Positions 24,805 to 34,054 are shown, numbered from the stretch's first letter. The stretch is DNA of 64,000 bases from Qipengyuania sediminis (GCF_004358425.1 NZ_CP037948.1:1736001-1800000), one strand, 5' to 3'. The notes: generated by a model not told the origin, from the sequence alone. Program-made: numbers and translations.

Positions 24805-25926
24805 TCAGGCATTCAGCGCAGCCCGCGCGATGCGCGCATAAATGCGCACGAGGCATTCCAGGTCCGCGATGGCCACCGCTTCGTCGCGCTTGTGCATGGT
24901 GGCGTTGACAAGGCCGAACTCGAGCACCGGGCACACGCTGCGCAAAAAGCGCGCATCGGAGGTGCCACCGGTGGTCGATGGTTCGGGATCGAGCCCGGTC
25001 TCGGCCTTCACCGCTTCCGCCACCAGCGACGAGAACGCGCCGGGCGGGGTCAGGAACGGCTCGCCCGAAATCATCGCGCGGGCGGTCCCCCCATGCTTGG
25101 CGGCGGCGGCCGCTACCTTCGCCACCAGCTCGACGCCCGTGTGGCAATCGTTGAAGCGGATCGACAGCCGCGCTTCGGCCCGCGCGGGAATTACATTGGT
25201 GGCGGGATTGCCCACTGCGATATCGGTGATTTCGAGATTGGAAGGCTGGAACCACCGCGTCCCTTTGTCGAGGACCAAGGCGTCCAGCTCGGCGAGAATG
25301 CGCGTCAGTTTCGGAATCGGATTGTCGGCGAGATGCGGGTAGGCGACATGCCCTTCGCGCCCTTCCACCGTCAGCCAGATATTGACCGAGCCGCGCCGCC
25401 CGATCTTCATCATGTCGCCCAAGCGGTTGACGCTGGTGGGCTCGCCCACGAGGCACAGGTCGGGCGGATGCCCCGCCTGGCGCATATAGCCGATCAGCGC
25501 GCGGGTGCCGTGAAGCGCCGGCCCCTCCTCGTCGCCGGTCACGATAAAGCTCAAAGTGCCCGCCTCCGCAGGCAGGTCTGCCGCGGCGGCGACCATCGCG
25601 GCGATCGCCCCTTTCATGTCTACCGCGCCCCGGCCGTAGAGCAGGTCGCCGCGCACCTCGGGCTGGAAAGCATCCGCCGTCCACCCCTCGCCCGGAGGCA
25701 CGACATCGAGATGGCCCGCGAAGGCGAAGTGGCGGCTGCCCGGCCGGCCGTGGCGAATGGCGAAGCAGTTCTCGACCGCTTCCCCCCCTTGCCCGGCCAC
25801 GAAACGATGCACCGCAAAGCCCAGTGGCGCGAGCATCGCCTCGAGCGTGTCGAACACCGCGCCCCGGGCCGGCGTCACGCTGGGCGCGGCGATGAGCCGC
25901 TTGGCGAGTTCGACGACCGTGCTCAT
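24805..25926 (-). CDS. dapE: Succinyl-diaminopimelate desuccinylase
   Basis: A 373-residue M20 metallohydrolase that releases succinate from N-succinyl-LL-diaminopimelate in lysine and cell-wall synthesis. Metal ligands are the His of FAGHLDVVP, the bridging Asp of YGRGAVDMKG, Glu residues in TGDEEGPA, and the C-terminal His of NATMHKRDEAV. Domain order and length match DapE. The start overlaps the stop of the S1/P1 nuclease gene by 4 bp, so it is the last gene of a GST / nuclease / dapE unit. It is 2 kb from dapB but on the opposite strand. Confidence 0.95.
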   Translation of the reverse strand: MSTVVELAKRLIAAPSVTPARGAVFDTLEAMLAPLGFAVHRFVAGQGGEAVENCFAIRHGRPGSRHFAFAGHLDVVPPGEGWTADAFQPEVRGDLLYGRGAVDMKGAIAAMVAAAADLPAEAGTLSFIVTGDEEGPALHGTRALIGYMRQAGHPPDLCLVGEPTSVNRLGDMMKIGRRGSVNIWLTVEGREGHVAYPHLADNPIPKLTRILAELDALVLDKGTRWFQPSNLEITDIAVGNPATNVIPARAEARLSIRFNDCHTGVELVAKVAAAAAKHGGTARAMISGEPFLTPPGAFSSLVAEAVKAETGLDPEPSTTGGTSDARFLRSVCPVLEFGLVNATMHKRDEAVAIADLECLVRIYARIARAALNA

Positions 25927-26798
25927 CGCGGCGCTCGCTCGGGCTCGGGCAGCGGGCCAGGGGCGAAGGCGCTGTCGAGAAGTTCGGCGATGCGCAGGCC
26001 GGCCTGCGCGATGCGGCGCTCGGCGATCGGAAGCGCGGCCGCAATCGCCTCTTGCGTCAAGACCGCTTCGGGGGGCTCTTCGCCCGGCACCGGGGGGCGG
26101 CCAAGGGCATTGGTATAGACAAGGTCACGCGCCAAGGCGTGACTCTCCCGCCCCCAGTCCACCGGCCCGCCGCCCGCCAGGTCTGAGCGCTCGGCCACAG
26201 TGTAGCGGCGCACCAGCGGGGGCCGCGCGTTGGTGATCGCGCGTTCCGCCAGCACCCCGTCCCATATCGCGTGCAAGTTGCGCCCCGGCGCAATGCCATA
26301 CGTCGCAGCCACGTCGTTTCCGCCGCGGTCTTGGTTATCACCCGAGTGCAGCGGCATGTGGATGTCACCCGCGAAATGAACCATGAAGGCGAGGGCCTCA
26401 AGCCTGACGTTGGCGGGCAGGCGCTCGTCGGCGAGGATGCGGTGATTGCGGGCGATCTGCGCCGAGACGCAGGCCCCGCCGCCGCAGTTCTTGCGCGGGT
26501 CATATTCCTCGCCGATCGGCTGGGTCTGAAAATGCCAGGCAAAGGTGTAGCCCCAGCGCCAACCTTCGCCGCGAATACAATCGGGCCAGGTCGAGGCTTC
26601 GGCGAGCGACCGCACCCGGCATTCGGGCGTCCCCAGCTCCCGCTCCGCCGCGTACAGCCGCGCCAGCCCGACGCGGGTGCGGGGCTCGACATTGGCAAGC
26701 GCGATCCGCGCGGTGGTCTCGTGCCCGAAATAGCCCCAGCCATGCGCCGCCTGCGCCCCGAACAGTGCGAGGATCAGGGCGGCGACGCGGTGTATCAC
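25923..26798 (-). CDS. Exported S1/P1-type nuclease
   Basis: 291 residues from the GTG at 26798, which overlaps the GST gene stop as GTGA; the open frame before it is the inside of that gene. A signal peptide ends at QAAHG, so the mature protein begins with Trp, which in S1/P1 nucleases binds zinc through its amino group (WGYFGHETTARIA). The remaining trinuclear zinc ligands are visible: Asp in STWPDCIR, His in FAWHF, and the FMVHFAGDIHMPLHSGDN block. It should degrade single-stranded DNA or RNA in the periplasm, perhaps for phosphate or nucleoside salvage. Confidence 0.9.
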   Translation of the reverse strand: MIHRVAALILALFGAQAAHGWGYFGHETTARIALANVEPRTRVGLARLYAAERELGTPECRVRSLAEASTWPDCIRGEGWRWGYTFAWHFQTQPIGEEYDPRKNCGGGACVSAQIARNHRILADERLPANVRLEALAFMVHFAGDIHMPLHSGDNQDRGGNDVAATYGIAPGRNLHAIWDGVLAERAITNARPPLVRRYTVAERSDLAGGGPVDWGRESHALARDLVYTNALGRPPVPGEEPPEAVLTQEAIAAALPIAERRIAQAGLRIAELLDSAFAPGPLPEPERAPR

Positions 26799-27457
26799 GC
26801 GGTCTGGGTCTCGTATTGTTCGATCACCCATTCCTCGTTTTCCGAGGCGGCGACCCACGCCTTCATCCAGTCGTGTTCCCAAACCGCTTGCATATAGGCG
26901 GCAGCGAAGCCAGGCACCGGTACCTGGTAGCTGATGAAGCGGCTGACCACGGGGGCGTAAAAGATATCCGCCGCGCCGAAGGTGCCGAAGAGGAACGGCC
27001 CGCCGCTGCCGAAGCGGCTGCGCGCTTCGGCCCAAAGCTGGAGGATCCGAAGCATGTCGCGTTTCGCCGCCTCACTGGGTTCGAACCCGTCGAAGCGGCG
27101 GCGCACGTTCATCGGGCATTCGCTGCGTAGCGCCTGGTAGGAGGAATGCATCTCCGCCACCATCGAGCGCGCCATGCCGCGGGCGACATCGTCCTTGGGC
27201 CAATAGCGTTCGCGCCCCACCTTGTCGGCGAGATATTCGAGGATCGCGAGGCTGTCCCAGACCACGACCTCCTCGTCCCACAGGATGGGCACCTTCCCGC
27301 TCGAAGGGCTGAGCTCGCCGCCCTCGCGCTCGGCCTCGAATTCGTCGCTGTAGAGAGGAACGGTGATCTCCTCGAAGACCAGTCCCGATTGCTTGGCGAC
27401 CAGCCAGCCGCGCAGGCTCCAGCTCGAATAGTTCTTGTTGCCGACGATCAGTTTCAT
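26795..27457 (-). CDS. Glutathione S-transferase family protein
   Basis: A 220-residue cytosolic GST-like protein. The thioredoxin-fold N-terminal domain has NKNYSSWSLRGWLV with an active-site Ser, the cis-Pro motif GKVPILW and WDSLAILEYLAD; an all-helical C-terminal domain follows. The start at 27457 has an AGGAG site (rc of 27469-27473). The frame stays open a further 74 codons upstream without a ribosome-binding site. Substrate unknown. It leads the GST / nuclease / dapE operon. Confidence 0.88.
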   Translation of the reverse strand: MKLIVGNKNYSSWSLRGWLVAKQSGLVFEEITVPLYSDEFEAEREGGELSPSSGKVPILWDEEVVVWDSLAILEYLADKVGRERYWPKDDVARGMARSMVAEMHSSYQALRSECPMNVRRRFDGFEPSEAAKRDMLRILQLWAEARSRFGSGGPFLFGTFGAADIFYAPVVSRFISYQVPVPGFAAAYMQAVWEHDWMKAWVAASENEEWVIEQYETQTA

Positions 27458-27677
27458 GGGGCCCGGTATCTCCTGCGATTCGGCGCCTAGGCGTTCATCG
27501 TGGCGCTGTCGACGCTGAACGGTGGACCGGGTGTTACACGGTTCAAGGAGCAAATTTTCCAAGGCTCGTTGAAAGTTTGCGCGCGCTGTTTCGAGGTCGA
27601 TCTTGGTCATGGCTGCGAGTGCTGGCACAGGCGATGGGGTGTAGGAAAATGGTTTTCCCCGCTTTAGCGATAGGCGC

Positions 27678-28097
27678 ATGACAACCCCGCCCTTCCACCT
27701 CGCTTTCCCGGTCCACGACCTCGCCGCGGCGCGTGCCTTCTACGGCGGGACGCTGGGCTGCGCGGAGGGGCGCAGCAGCGTGGATTGGGTCGATTTCGAC
27801 TTCTTCGGCCATCAGATCGTCGCCCATCTTGTGCCCGGGCATAGCGGCGACGCGGGGGTCAACAAGGTGGACGGGCACGGGGTGCCGGTGCCGCACTTCG
27901 GCGTCGTGCTGCCGATACCGGAATGGCGCGCGCTGGCCGGGCGGCTGGAGGGGGCGGGGGTCGAATTCGTCATTCCGCCGACCATCCGCTTCGCCGGCCA
28001 GCCGGGCGAGCAGGCGACAATGTTCTTCCGCGACCCCAGCGGCAATGCGCTGGAGATCAAGGCGTTTGAGGATCCTGCGAAGCTTTTCGCCACCTGA
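27678..28097 (+). CDS. VOC-superfamily dioxygenase/glyoxalase-like protein
   Basis: A 139-residue protein with one pair of VOC beta-alpha-beta-beta-beta modules. Likely metal ligands are the His of [10 protein letters not shown], the His of VPHFGVVLP and the Glu of GNALEIKAF, spaced as in extradiol dioxygenases and fosfomycin/glyoxalase relatives. [12 protein letters not shown] is the usual C-terminal signature. No pathway neighbours indicate a substrate. It reads divergently from the GST gene across a 220-bp gap in which I find no other gene. Confidence 0.85.
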   Translation: MTTPPFHLAFPVHDLAAARAFYGGTLGCAEGRSSVDWVDFDFFGHQIVAHLVPGHSGDAGVNKVDGHGVPVPHFGVVLPIPEWRALAGRLEGAGVEFVIPPTIRFAGQPGEQATMFFRDPSGNALEIKAFEDPAKLFAT

Positions 28098-28223
28098 TCG
28101 GCAGCGGCGTTAAGACCTCTGCCCCCGCGCTGTGCGCTTTCGGGACGCGCCCACCAGCGCGATTGCCGCACCCCCCGCTCTGCGACAAGCCGATACCAAG
28201 CTTTAGCAAACGGGGATTAGGAA

Positions 28224-28967
28224 ATGACGACCGGACGCTATCTCGCAGCCGGCCTGCTGGCCGCGACGGCGCTCCCAAGCGCAGCATCGGCGGGGGTTAC
28301 CGTGACGGGGGTCTCGGGCGATCCCGGCTTCCTCACCGGGCGCATTATCTACACCCCCGGCGGCATCGGCGGCAATGCGGGGACGACGAGCGCCGACCTT
28401 TCGATCGGGCGCATGAAGTTCACGGGCTTCGATACCGCCACTGCCGCGGCTCTCGCCTTCAACACCTATTGCATCGATATCTTCAATTACGTGCAGAACG
28501 GCACTTTCGACCTGCAAACCTTCACGCTCGGCAATGCGGTGAAGGAGGAGCAGCTGAAGGCGCTGCTGTCGAACACCGCCGGCTTGATCGGCGGCGCCGC
28601 GACGCTTGGGGGCAAGAAGGATATCTCCGCCGCGATCCAGCTTGCGGTTTGGGAGATCGTCAACGAGAGCGGCAACAACGGCTATTCGCTGAGCGGCGGG
28701 CTGTTCCAGGTCAGCGCCACCCATGGCAGCGCGGCGACAAATGCGCGCGCCCTGGCGCAGGGCTACCTCAACAGCCTGGGCGGTTGGTCGGCGCAGCCGG
28801 GCTTCAATTTTTCGATGCTGAGCGCGGTGAGCCCCGCCAACAACCAGCGTCAGATCCTGTTCGCGCCCGTGCCGGAGCCCGGCACCTGGGCGTTGCTGAT
28901 CGCCGGCTTCGGCGCGGTGGGCGGGGCCATGCGCCGCCGCACGCGCACGCGGCTCGCCTACGCCTGA
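28224..28967 (+). CDS. PEPxxWA-CTERM sorted surface protein with thioester-like Cys/Gln pattern
   Basis: 247 residues. A signal peptide (cut near ASA-G) starts the protein and VPEPGTWALLIAGFGAVGG plus an Arg-rich tail ends it: the exosortase sorting signal typical of sphingomonads. The protein should be cut and attached or released at the cell surface. Inside, Cys83 (NTYCIDIFNYV) and Gln139 (AAIQLAVWEIVNE) are arranged as in Cys-Gln thioester domains of surface adhesins. This is suggestive, not proven. The start follows an AGGAA site. No exosortase gene is in the window. Confidence 0.85.
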   Translation: MTTGRYLAAGLLAATALPSAASAGVTVTGVSGDPGFLTGRIIYTPGGIGGNAGTTSADLSIGRMKFTGFDTATAAALAFNTYCIDIFNYVQNGTFDLQTFTLGNAVKEEQLKALLSNTAGLIGGAATLGGKKDISAAIQLAVWEIVNESGNNGYSLSGGLFQVSATHGSAATNARALAQGYLNSLGGWSAQPGFNFSMLSAVSPANNQRQILFAPVPEPGTWALLIAGFGAVGGAMRRRTRTRLAYA

Positions 28968-29022
28968 CAGGCTCAGTGGAGGGGCGGCGCCCAAGCCCAC
29001 CTGGGTGCTGCTGGACTGGGGG

Positions 29023-29051
29023 CCCTTCCCATCTTCTGCCGATGGGAAGGG
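29023..29051 (+). terminator. Hairpin after the PEP-CTERM gene
   Basis: An 11-bp perfect stem (CCCTTCCCATC / GATGGGAAGGG, 29023-29033 and 29041-29051) with a 7-base loop, between convergent genes. There is no clear T-run, so it is a weak or Rho-assisted terminator candidate that could serve either strand. Confidence 0.5.
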
Positions 29052-29062
29052 TTCGCCGCCTT

Positions 29063-29707
29063 CTATAGCCCTGCGTCTTCCAGCACCGCCGCGCGCAATT
29101 CAGGTAGCCCTAGACCCTTCTCCGCGCTGGTGATGTGGAGCTGGGGAAAGGCAGCCACATGCCGCTTGGATTCCGCCGCGGTCGCCTCCCGCACACGCGC
29201 CAGCTCGCTCGCCTTCAGCTTGTCCGCCTTGGTCAATACCACGCGGTAGCTGACGGCCGCGGCATCGAGCATCTGCATCATCTCGCGGTCGACGTCCTTC
29301 AGGCCATGGCGCGCGTCGACCAGGACCAGCACCCGCGCCAGCGCCTGGCGCCCGCGCAGGTAGGTGCGCACCAGCGCCTTCCAGCGCTCGACCACCTTGA
29401 CCGGGGCCCTGGCAAAGCCATAGCCGGGCATGTCGACAAGGCGGAAAGCAGTGGGTGCGCCGACTTCAAAAAAGTTGAGCTCCTGCGTGCGTCCCGGCGT
29501 CACCGAAGCGCGCGCGATGGCACGCCGGCCGGTGAGCGCGTTCAGCAGCGAGCTCTTGCCCACGTTGGAGCGGCCGCAGAACGCGATCTCGGGCACGGTG
29601 GGCTCGGGCAGGAACTTGAGATCGGGCGCGGAGAGCAGGAAATCGACGCGCCTGGAAAACAGCTGGTTCGCCTGACGCTCCCGTTCCGACGCAGGAGCTC
29701 CGCTCAC
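29063..29707 (-). CDS. engB: Ribosome biogenesis GTPase YihA/YsxC (EngB)
   Basis: A 214-residue small GTPase needed for late 50S assembly. G1 is GRSNVGKSS, G2 lies in SVTPGRTQELNFF, G3 is DMPGYG, and G4 is TKADK. The GTG start at 29707 overlaps the yidC stop as GTGA and is preceded by AAGG; the much longer open frame lies inside yidC and is rejected. Last gene of the rpmH-rnpA-yidD-yidC-engB unit, a common alphaproteobacterial order. Confidence 0.95.
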   Translation of the reverse strand: MSGAPASERERQANQLFSRRVDFLLSAPDLKFLPEPTVPEIAFCGRSNVGKSSLLNALTGRRAIARASVTPGRTQELNFFEVGAPTAFRLVDMPGYGFARAPVKVVERWKALVRTYLRGRQALARVLVLVDARHGLKDVDREMMQMLDAAAVSYRVVLTKADKLKASELARVREATAAESKRHVAAFPQLHITSAEKGLGLPELRAAVLEDAGL

Positions 29708-31455
29708 GCCTTTGACGCCGCAGCCCTGGCCGCGGCGCGTTCCTCCTCGACCGCCTTCTTGAGCTGCGGATGCCTGGAGTAGAGATATTTCTGCTGCGCG
29801 ATCGTCAGGATGTTGCTGGTTGTCCAGTAAAGCAGCAGCCCCGCCGCGAAGGGGGCCATGGCGAACATCAACACCCAGGGCATGATGGCGAACATCTGCT
29901 GCTGGATCGGGTCTGCGGGCGCGGGGTTGAGCTTGAAGGTCAGCCACATCGTCACCCCCAATAGCACCGCCAGCACGCCGATCCCGAGGAAGGCTGGCGG
30001 GGTGAAGGGCAGCAGGCCGAAGAGGTTGAGGATCATCGCCGGATCGGGCGCGGACAGATCCTTGTACCACAGCACGAAGGGCTGGTGGCGCATGTCGATC
30101 GCCAGCACGAAGACCTTGTAGAGCGCGTAGAGGATCGGCATCTGCAACAGCAGCGGCAGGCAACCCGCGAGCGGGTTGACGCCTTCGGCCTTGAACAGCG
30201 CCTGCATCTCCTGCTGCTGCTTCAGCTTGTCGTCCTTGTACCGGGTCTGCAGCTCCTTCATCTTGGGCGTGATGGCCTTCATCGCGGCCATGCTGGCGAA
30301 GCCCTTCTGCGCGATCGGGAACAGCAGCGCACGCACCACCACGGTCAGGAGGATGATCGCGACCCCGAAATTCTGCGTGAAGGCGAACAGCGTCTGCAGC
30401 AGCCACAGGAAGGGGCGGATGAACCAGCGGAACCATCCCCAATCGATCGCAAAGCTGAACTGCGGGATGCCCGCCGCCTCATAGGCATCGAGCACGCGCG
30501 ATTCCTTGGCCCCCGCGAAGAGCTGCGTAGTGCGGCTTATCGCAGTGCCCGGCGCCAGGGTGACCGGATTGTAGAGAAGGTCGGCACGGTAGAGCGAGTT
30601 TCCGAGCGCGCGGAAGCCCCCGCTCGCATCCACCCCCGCCTGCGGCACCAGTGCGGAGAGCCAATAGATATCGGTGAAACCCGTCCAGCCGACGCGCGAT
30701 CGCGGCGCGACAGGCCCATCCTCCACCAGCGTTTCGTATTCGACATCGTAATCCGCCGCGCCGCCGAAGACACCCATCGGCCCCGAATGCACGAACATCT
30801 GGTCGAGGCTGGCGGTGCGATCGGTGCGATTGATCAGCGCATAGGGCTGCACCACCACCCCCGCCGGGCCCGGGTTGTCGGCGCGCTGCTCGGCGCGGAT
30901 CATGAAGTTCTCGTCGATCGAAAAGCGGATGCGATAGGTAAGCCCGCCCGCTTGTTTGCTGATCGTCACCGGGGTCTGGGGTGTCAGCCGCGCGCCATCC
31001 GCCTGCCAGGGGCCGGCCGGGAGGCGCGCGCCATTGGCCAGGAAGCCGAACTCCGCGAGATGCTGCGCCGGGGTGCCGAGAGGAGAGAATAGGCGCACCG
31101 GCGGGCTGCCGGGCTCCACCGTCTCGCGGTAGTCCTTCAAGGTGATGTCGTCGATCGTGCCGGTGGCAAGGTCGATCGAACCCGAGAGCCGCGGCGCATC
31201 GATCGCAACGCGATTGCCGCCCGCCAGCGCGGTTTTCAGCGCGCGCCGCTCGAGCACCATCCCGGCCGGGTCGAGCCCACCGGTGCGCGAATGCTGGGTC
31301 GGCCCCGCGCGCTCGGCGACCTGCTCGCTCGGGGTATCGACCCGCGTGCCCGCCGCATCGCGCGCATTGGGATAAAGGTAACCGACCAGAGCGTCCCACC
31401 CCAGCAGCAGCAGGGCGGACAGCATCACGGCAAGGAGGACGTTACGCTGGTTCAC
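29704..31455 (-). CDS. yidC: Membrane protein insertase YidC
   Basis: 583 residues: one N-terminal membrane anchor (~7-27), a large periplasmic domain (~55-345), then the conserved insertase core of five helices from NFGVAIILLTVVVRALLFP onward. The positively charged groove region includes the Arg of VVRALLFP. The C-terminal tail is Ala/Arg/Lys-rich, as in other alphaproteobacteria. YidC inserts proteins alone or with SecYEG, and works with SecB/Sec, also encoded in this window. 58 bp separate it from yidD. Confidence 0.97.
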   Translation of the reverse strand: MNQRNVLLAVMLSALLLLGWDALVGYLYPNARDAAGTRVDTPSEQVAERAGPTQHSRTGGLDPAGMVLERRALKTALAGGNRVAIDAPRLSGSIDLATGTIDDITLKDYRETVEPGSPPVRLFSPLGTPAQHLAEFGFLANGARLPAGPWQADGARLTPQTPVTISKQAGGLTYRIRFSIDENFMIRAEQRADNPGPAGVVVQPYALINRTDRTASLDQMFVHSGPMGVFGGAADYDVEYETLVEDGPVAPRSRVGWTGFTDIYWLSALVPQAGVDASGGFRALGNSLYRADLLYNPVTLAPGTAISRTTQLFAGAKESRVLDAYEAAGIPQFSFAIDWGWFRWFIRPFLWLLQTLFAFTQNFGVAIILLTVVVRALLFPIAQKGFASMAAMKAITPKMKELQTRYKDDKLKQQQEMQALFKAEGVNPLAGCLPLLLQMPILYALYKVFVLAIDMRHQPFVLWYKDLSAPDPAMILNLFGLLPFTPPAFLGIGVLAVLLGVTMWLTFKLNPAPADPIQQQMFAIMPWVLMFAMAPFAAGLLLYWTTSNILTIAQQKYLYSRHPQLKKAVEEERAAARAAASKA

Positions 31456-31513
31456 GGAACTCTCTATCGAGCGAGGTGTATTGTCAAGTCAAGACACCGG
31501 AAAGGCCGCGGCA

Positions 31514-31723
31514 TCACGGCACCGGGTCGTAGCCGCAGCCGCCCCACGGCTGGCACCGCCCTAGCCGCTTCAGCGTCATCCATCCACCCTTCAGCGCCCC
31601 GTAGCGGGAGAGCGCCTCGATCGCAAACTGGCTGCACGATGGGCTGAACCGGCAGGAGGGCGGCAGGATACGGCTCGGCCCTAATTGCCAGGCACGCGCG
31701 ATCCAGATCAGCGGGTACTTCAC
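31514..31723 (-). CDS. yidD: Membrane protein insertion efficiency factor YidD
   Basis: A 69-residue amphipathic protein with the invariant Cys-rich motif [18 protein letters not shown] and the end [16 protein letters not shown]. It associates with the inner membrane and assists YidC. It overlaps rnpA by 4 bp, as in most bacteria with this operon. Confidence 0.96.
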   Translation of the reverse strand: MKYPLIWIARAWQLGPSRILPPSCRFSPSCSQFAIEALSRYGALKGGWMTLKRLGRCQPWGGCGYDPVP

Positions 31724-32112
31724 CGCCCGCGCCCGTGCGGCTTGCCCTGCCCGTGATGCCGGCGTGGCGCATCGGTCTTACCCGCCGTTGCCCGAGCCAG
31801 CGCAGCGGCGAGCTCCTCGCCAAGCACAGCGAAGTCGCGCTCGATCCCCGTGTCGCGTCCGATCAGGACGTGGTCGTGATCGGGGAGCCCCGCATGAGGC
31901 AGCGCCGCGCGCAAAAGCTCTCGAAACCGCCGCTTCATCCGGTTGCGCACCACGGCATTGCCGATCTTCCTGGTGACCGTGACACCGTAGCGCTTGCCCC
32001 GCCCGCCGTTGGGATGTGCCAGCAGCACGAAGCCAGGCCGCGCCACGCGAATTCCGCGATTTGCCGCAAGGAAGTCCGACCGTTTGCGGATCGTGGTGAG
32101 GCTATCAGTCAC
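31720..32112 (-). CDS. rnpA: Ribonuclease P protein component
   Basis: About 130 residues of a basic protein that binds RNase P RNA for tRNA 5' processing. The family signatures are [14 protein letters not shown] at the start and the RNR motif in [20 protein letters not shown]. The start is uncertain. GTG at 32112 (VTDSLTTI) gives the usual N-terminus, while another GTG at 32130 has a better-placed GGGAG. A strongly basic, His-rich tail ([14 protein letters not shown]) extends past the core. Confidence 0.93.
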   Translation of the reverse strand: MTDSLTTIRKRSDFLAANRGIRVARPGFVLLAHPNGGRGKRYGVTVTRKIGNAVVRNRMKRRFRELLRAALPHAGLPDHDHVLIGRDTGIERDFAVLGEELAAALARATAGKTDAPRRHHGQGKPHGRGR

Positions 32113-32220
32113 AAGGCAGCCATACAGCACAACGGGCTCCCAATGGGAGCCCGCAAGGCCGACCGGCCGCCCGAGCACTTGCGAGGAAACGCACGCGCGG
32201 ACGCGCGGGCGACGCTCAAA

Positions 32221-32355
32221 TCAAGCGCAGAGCGTCTTGCGGCCCCGGCGGCGGCGCAGGCGCAGCACCTTGCGGCCACCCGGAGTCGCCTTGCGCGCGA
32301 AGAAGCCGTGGCGGCGCGCGCGCACCAGGTTCGAAGGCTGGAATGTCCGCTTCAT
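32221..32355 (-). CDS. rpmH: 50S ribosomal protein L34 (bL34)
   Basis: 44 residues, [20 protein letters not shown] onward, ending [11 protein letters not shown]. Length and sequence match bL34. First gene of the rpmH-rnpA-yidD-yidC-engB operon; its leader holds a candidate promoter and a terminator-like hairpin. Confidence 0.97.
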   Translation of the reverse strand: MKRTFQPSNLVRARRHGFFARKATPGGRKVLRLRRRRGRKTLCA

Positions 32356-32394
32356 CGGATCGTCCTCAAGAATTCGCCGGCGCGGGGCCGCGCC

Positions 32395-32422
32395 AATAAA
32401 AAGGGCCGCCAAATCGGCGACC
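32395..32422 (-). terminator. Terminator-like hairpin in the rpmH leader
   Basis: On the minus strand GGTCGCC (32422-32416), a 5-base loop, then GGCGGCC (32410-32404) is followed directly by CTTTTTATT. This has the shape of an intrinsic terminator. It lies about 40 bp before the rpmH start, with no gene upstream on that strand for it to terminate, so it may act as an attenuator. Confidence 0.55.
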
Positions 32423-32439
32423 TCCCTATCTGGACCGCG

Positions 32440-32468
32440 CGCATACGCAGGCGCGCCACTTTCGTCAA
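32440..32468 (-). promoter_or_regulatory. Candidate sigma-70 promoter for the rpmH operon
   Basis: TTGACG (32468-32463), a 17-bp spacer, and TATGCG (32445-32440) on the minus strand. The predicted transcript would start near 32433, giving a leader of about 78 nt before rpmH. Consensus match and spacing are good, but the site is unproven. Confidence 0.6.
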
Positions 32469-32545
32469 GCTGCGGCGCGGCCCCTCGACACGCAGCCTCG
32501 CCCCGGCCATGACGCGTCACAGGGGCGGAAGGGGTCGCACGAAAC

Positions 32546-34054
32546 ATGGTCGCGCTGGTGAGGACGGTCGCCTATCTGGGGCTGGAGGCGCGCGGAGTCG
32601 AAGTGCAATGCCAGGTCGCCGCTGGCCTGCCCAAATTCCTCGTCGTCGGCCTGCCGGACAAGGCGGTGGGCGAAGCGCGCGAGCGGGTGCAGGCGGCGCT
32701 CGCGGCGATGGGCCTGGCGCTGCCGCCCAAGCGGATCACGATCAACTTGTCGCCCGCGGACCTTCCCAAGGAAGGCAGCCATTACGACCTCCCGATCGCG
32801 CTGGCGCTCCTCGCCGCGATGGGGGTTACCGATGCCGAGCAGCTGACGGACTTCATCGCGGTGGGAGAGCTGGCGCTCGACGCGCGCATCGTGCCTTCGC
32901 CCGGCGTGCTGCTCGCGGCGCTGTTCGCGAGCGGCGAGGAGGCGGGGCTGATCTGCCCCCGCGCGCAGGGGGCCGAAGCGCGCTGGGCGAGCGGAGTGCC
33001 GGTCATCGCTGCGCCCGACCTTGCAAGCCTTTTGAACCACCTCAAGGGCACGCAGCGCCTGCCCGATCCCAGGCCCGGGGCGGTCGAGCCTGCAACGCCG
33101 GGACCGGATCTCAAGCAGGTCAAGGGGCAGGAGACCGCCAAGCGCGCGCTCGAGATCGCCGCGGCGGGGGGCCACGACCTGCTCATGTGCGGCCCCCCGG
33201 GGGCGGGCAAGAGCCTGCTGGCGAGCTGCCTTCCCGGCCTGCTGCCAGAGTTGACCCCGGGCGAAGCGCTCGAGGTCAGCATGGTGCAATCGGTCGCCGG
33301 AACGCTCGAGGATGGGCGCATCAGCCGTGCCCGCCCGTTCCGCGCGCCGCACCATTCGGCAAGCATGGCGGCGCTGACCGGCGGTGGTCTGAAGGTGCGA
33401 CCGGGCGAGGTCAGCATGGCGCATCTTGGCGTCCTCTTCCTCGACGAATTGCCCGAGTTCCAGCGCGCGGTGCTCGATTCGCTGCGCCAGCCGCTCGAGA
33501 CCGGACGCGTCGATGTCGCGCGTGCCAATGCGCATGTCAGTTTCCCTGCAAGGGTGCAGCTCGTGGCGGCGATGAACCCCTGCCGCTGCGGCCATCTCGG
33601 CGATCCGGCGCTCGCCTGCAGTCGCGCCCCGCGCTGCGCCGCCGACTACCAGAGCAAAGTCTCGGGCCCTTTGCTCGACCGCATCGACCTCCATGTCGAT
33701 GTCGACCCCGTCAGCGCCGCCGACCTCACCCTTCCCCCGCCCGCCGAGGGCAGCGCCGAGGTCGCCGCCCGAATCGCCCAGGCGCGCGCGATCCAGACAG
33801 CACGCTTCGATCAGACCGGCGCGCGCACCAATGCCGAGCTCGAAGGCGAAGCGCTCGAAAAATTCGCCACCCCCGATGAGCCCGGCCAGAAGCTGCTGAT
33901 GCAAGCCGCGCAGGCCATGCGCCTCTCCGCCCGCGGCTACACGAGGATGCTCCGCGTGGCCCGCACCATCGCTGACCTCGCGGCGGCGGAAAGCGTTGGC
34001 CGCATCCACATCGCCGAAGCGCTCAGCTATCGGCGGCAGGCACCGCGCGCCTAA
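32546..34054 (+). CDS. comM: YifB/ComM-family Mg-chelatase-like AAA+ ATPase
   Basis: 502 residues. The N-terminal LonC-like domain contains [18 protein letters not shown]. The AAA+ core follows, with Walker [13 protein letters not shown] (~211-222), Walker [11 protein letters not shown], and a Cys-rich insert ([11 protein letters not shown] to RCAADYQ). The C-terminal helical domain ends [21 protein letters not shown]. ComM is a hexameric branch-migration helicase that helps integrate DNA in natural transformation. No other competence genes are nearby. Divergent from rpmH; the 3' end overlaps the EAL gene by 4 bp. Confidence 0.93.
   Translation: MVALVRTVAYLGLEARGVEVQCQVAAGLPKFLVVGLPDKAVGEARERVQAALAAMGLALPPKRITINLSPADLPKEGSHYDLPIALALLAAMGVTDAEQLTDFIAVGELALDARIVPSPGVLLAALFASGEEAGLICPRAQGAEARWASGVPVIAAPDLASLLNHLKGTQRLPDPRPGAVEPATPGPDLKQVKGQETAKRALEIAAAGGHDLLMCGPPGAGKSLLASCLPGLLPELTPGEALEVSMVQSVAGTLEDGRISRARPFRAPHHSASMAALTGGGLKVRPGEVSMAHLGVLFLDELPEFQRAVLDSLRQPLETGRVDVARANAHVSFPARVQLVAAMNPCRCGHLGDPALACSRAPRCAADYQSKVSGPLLDRIDLHVDVDPVSAADLTLPPPAEGSAEVAARIAQARAIQTARFDQTGARTNAELEGEALEKFATPDEPGQKLLMQAAQAMRLSARGYTRMLRVARTIADLAAAESVGRIHIAEALSYRRQAPRA

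Noticed and set aside
27458..27677. Possible N-terminal extension or small gene upstream of the GST
   Set aside because: The minus-strand frame stays open and reads MTKIDLETARANFQRAL at one point, but there is no ribosome-binding site and the known GST fold starts at MKLIVGNK, which has AGGAG. I could not support a separate gene.
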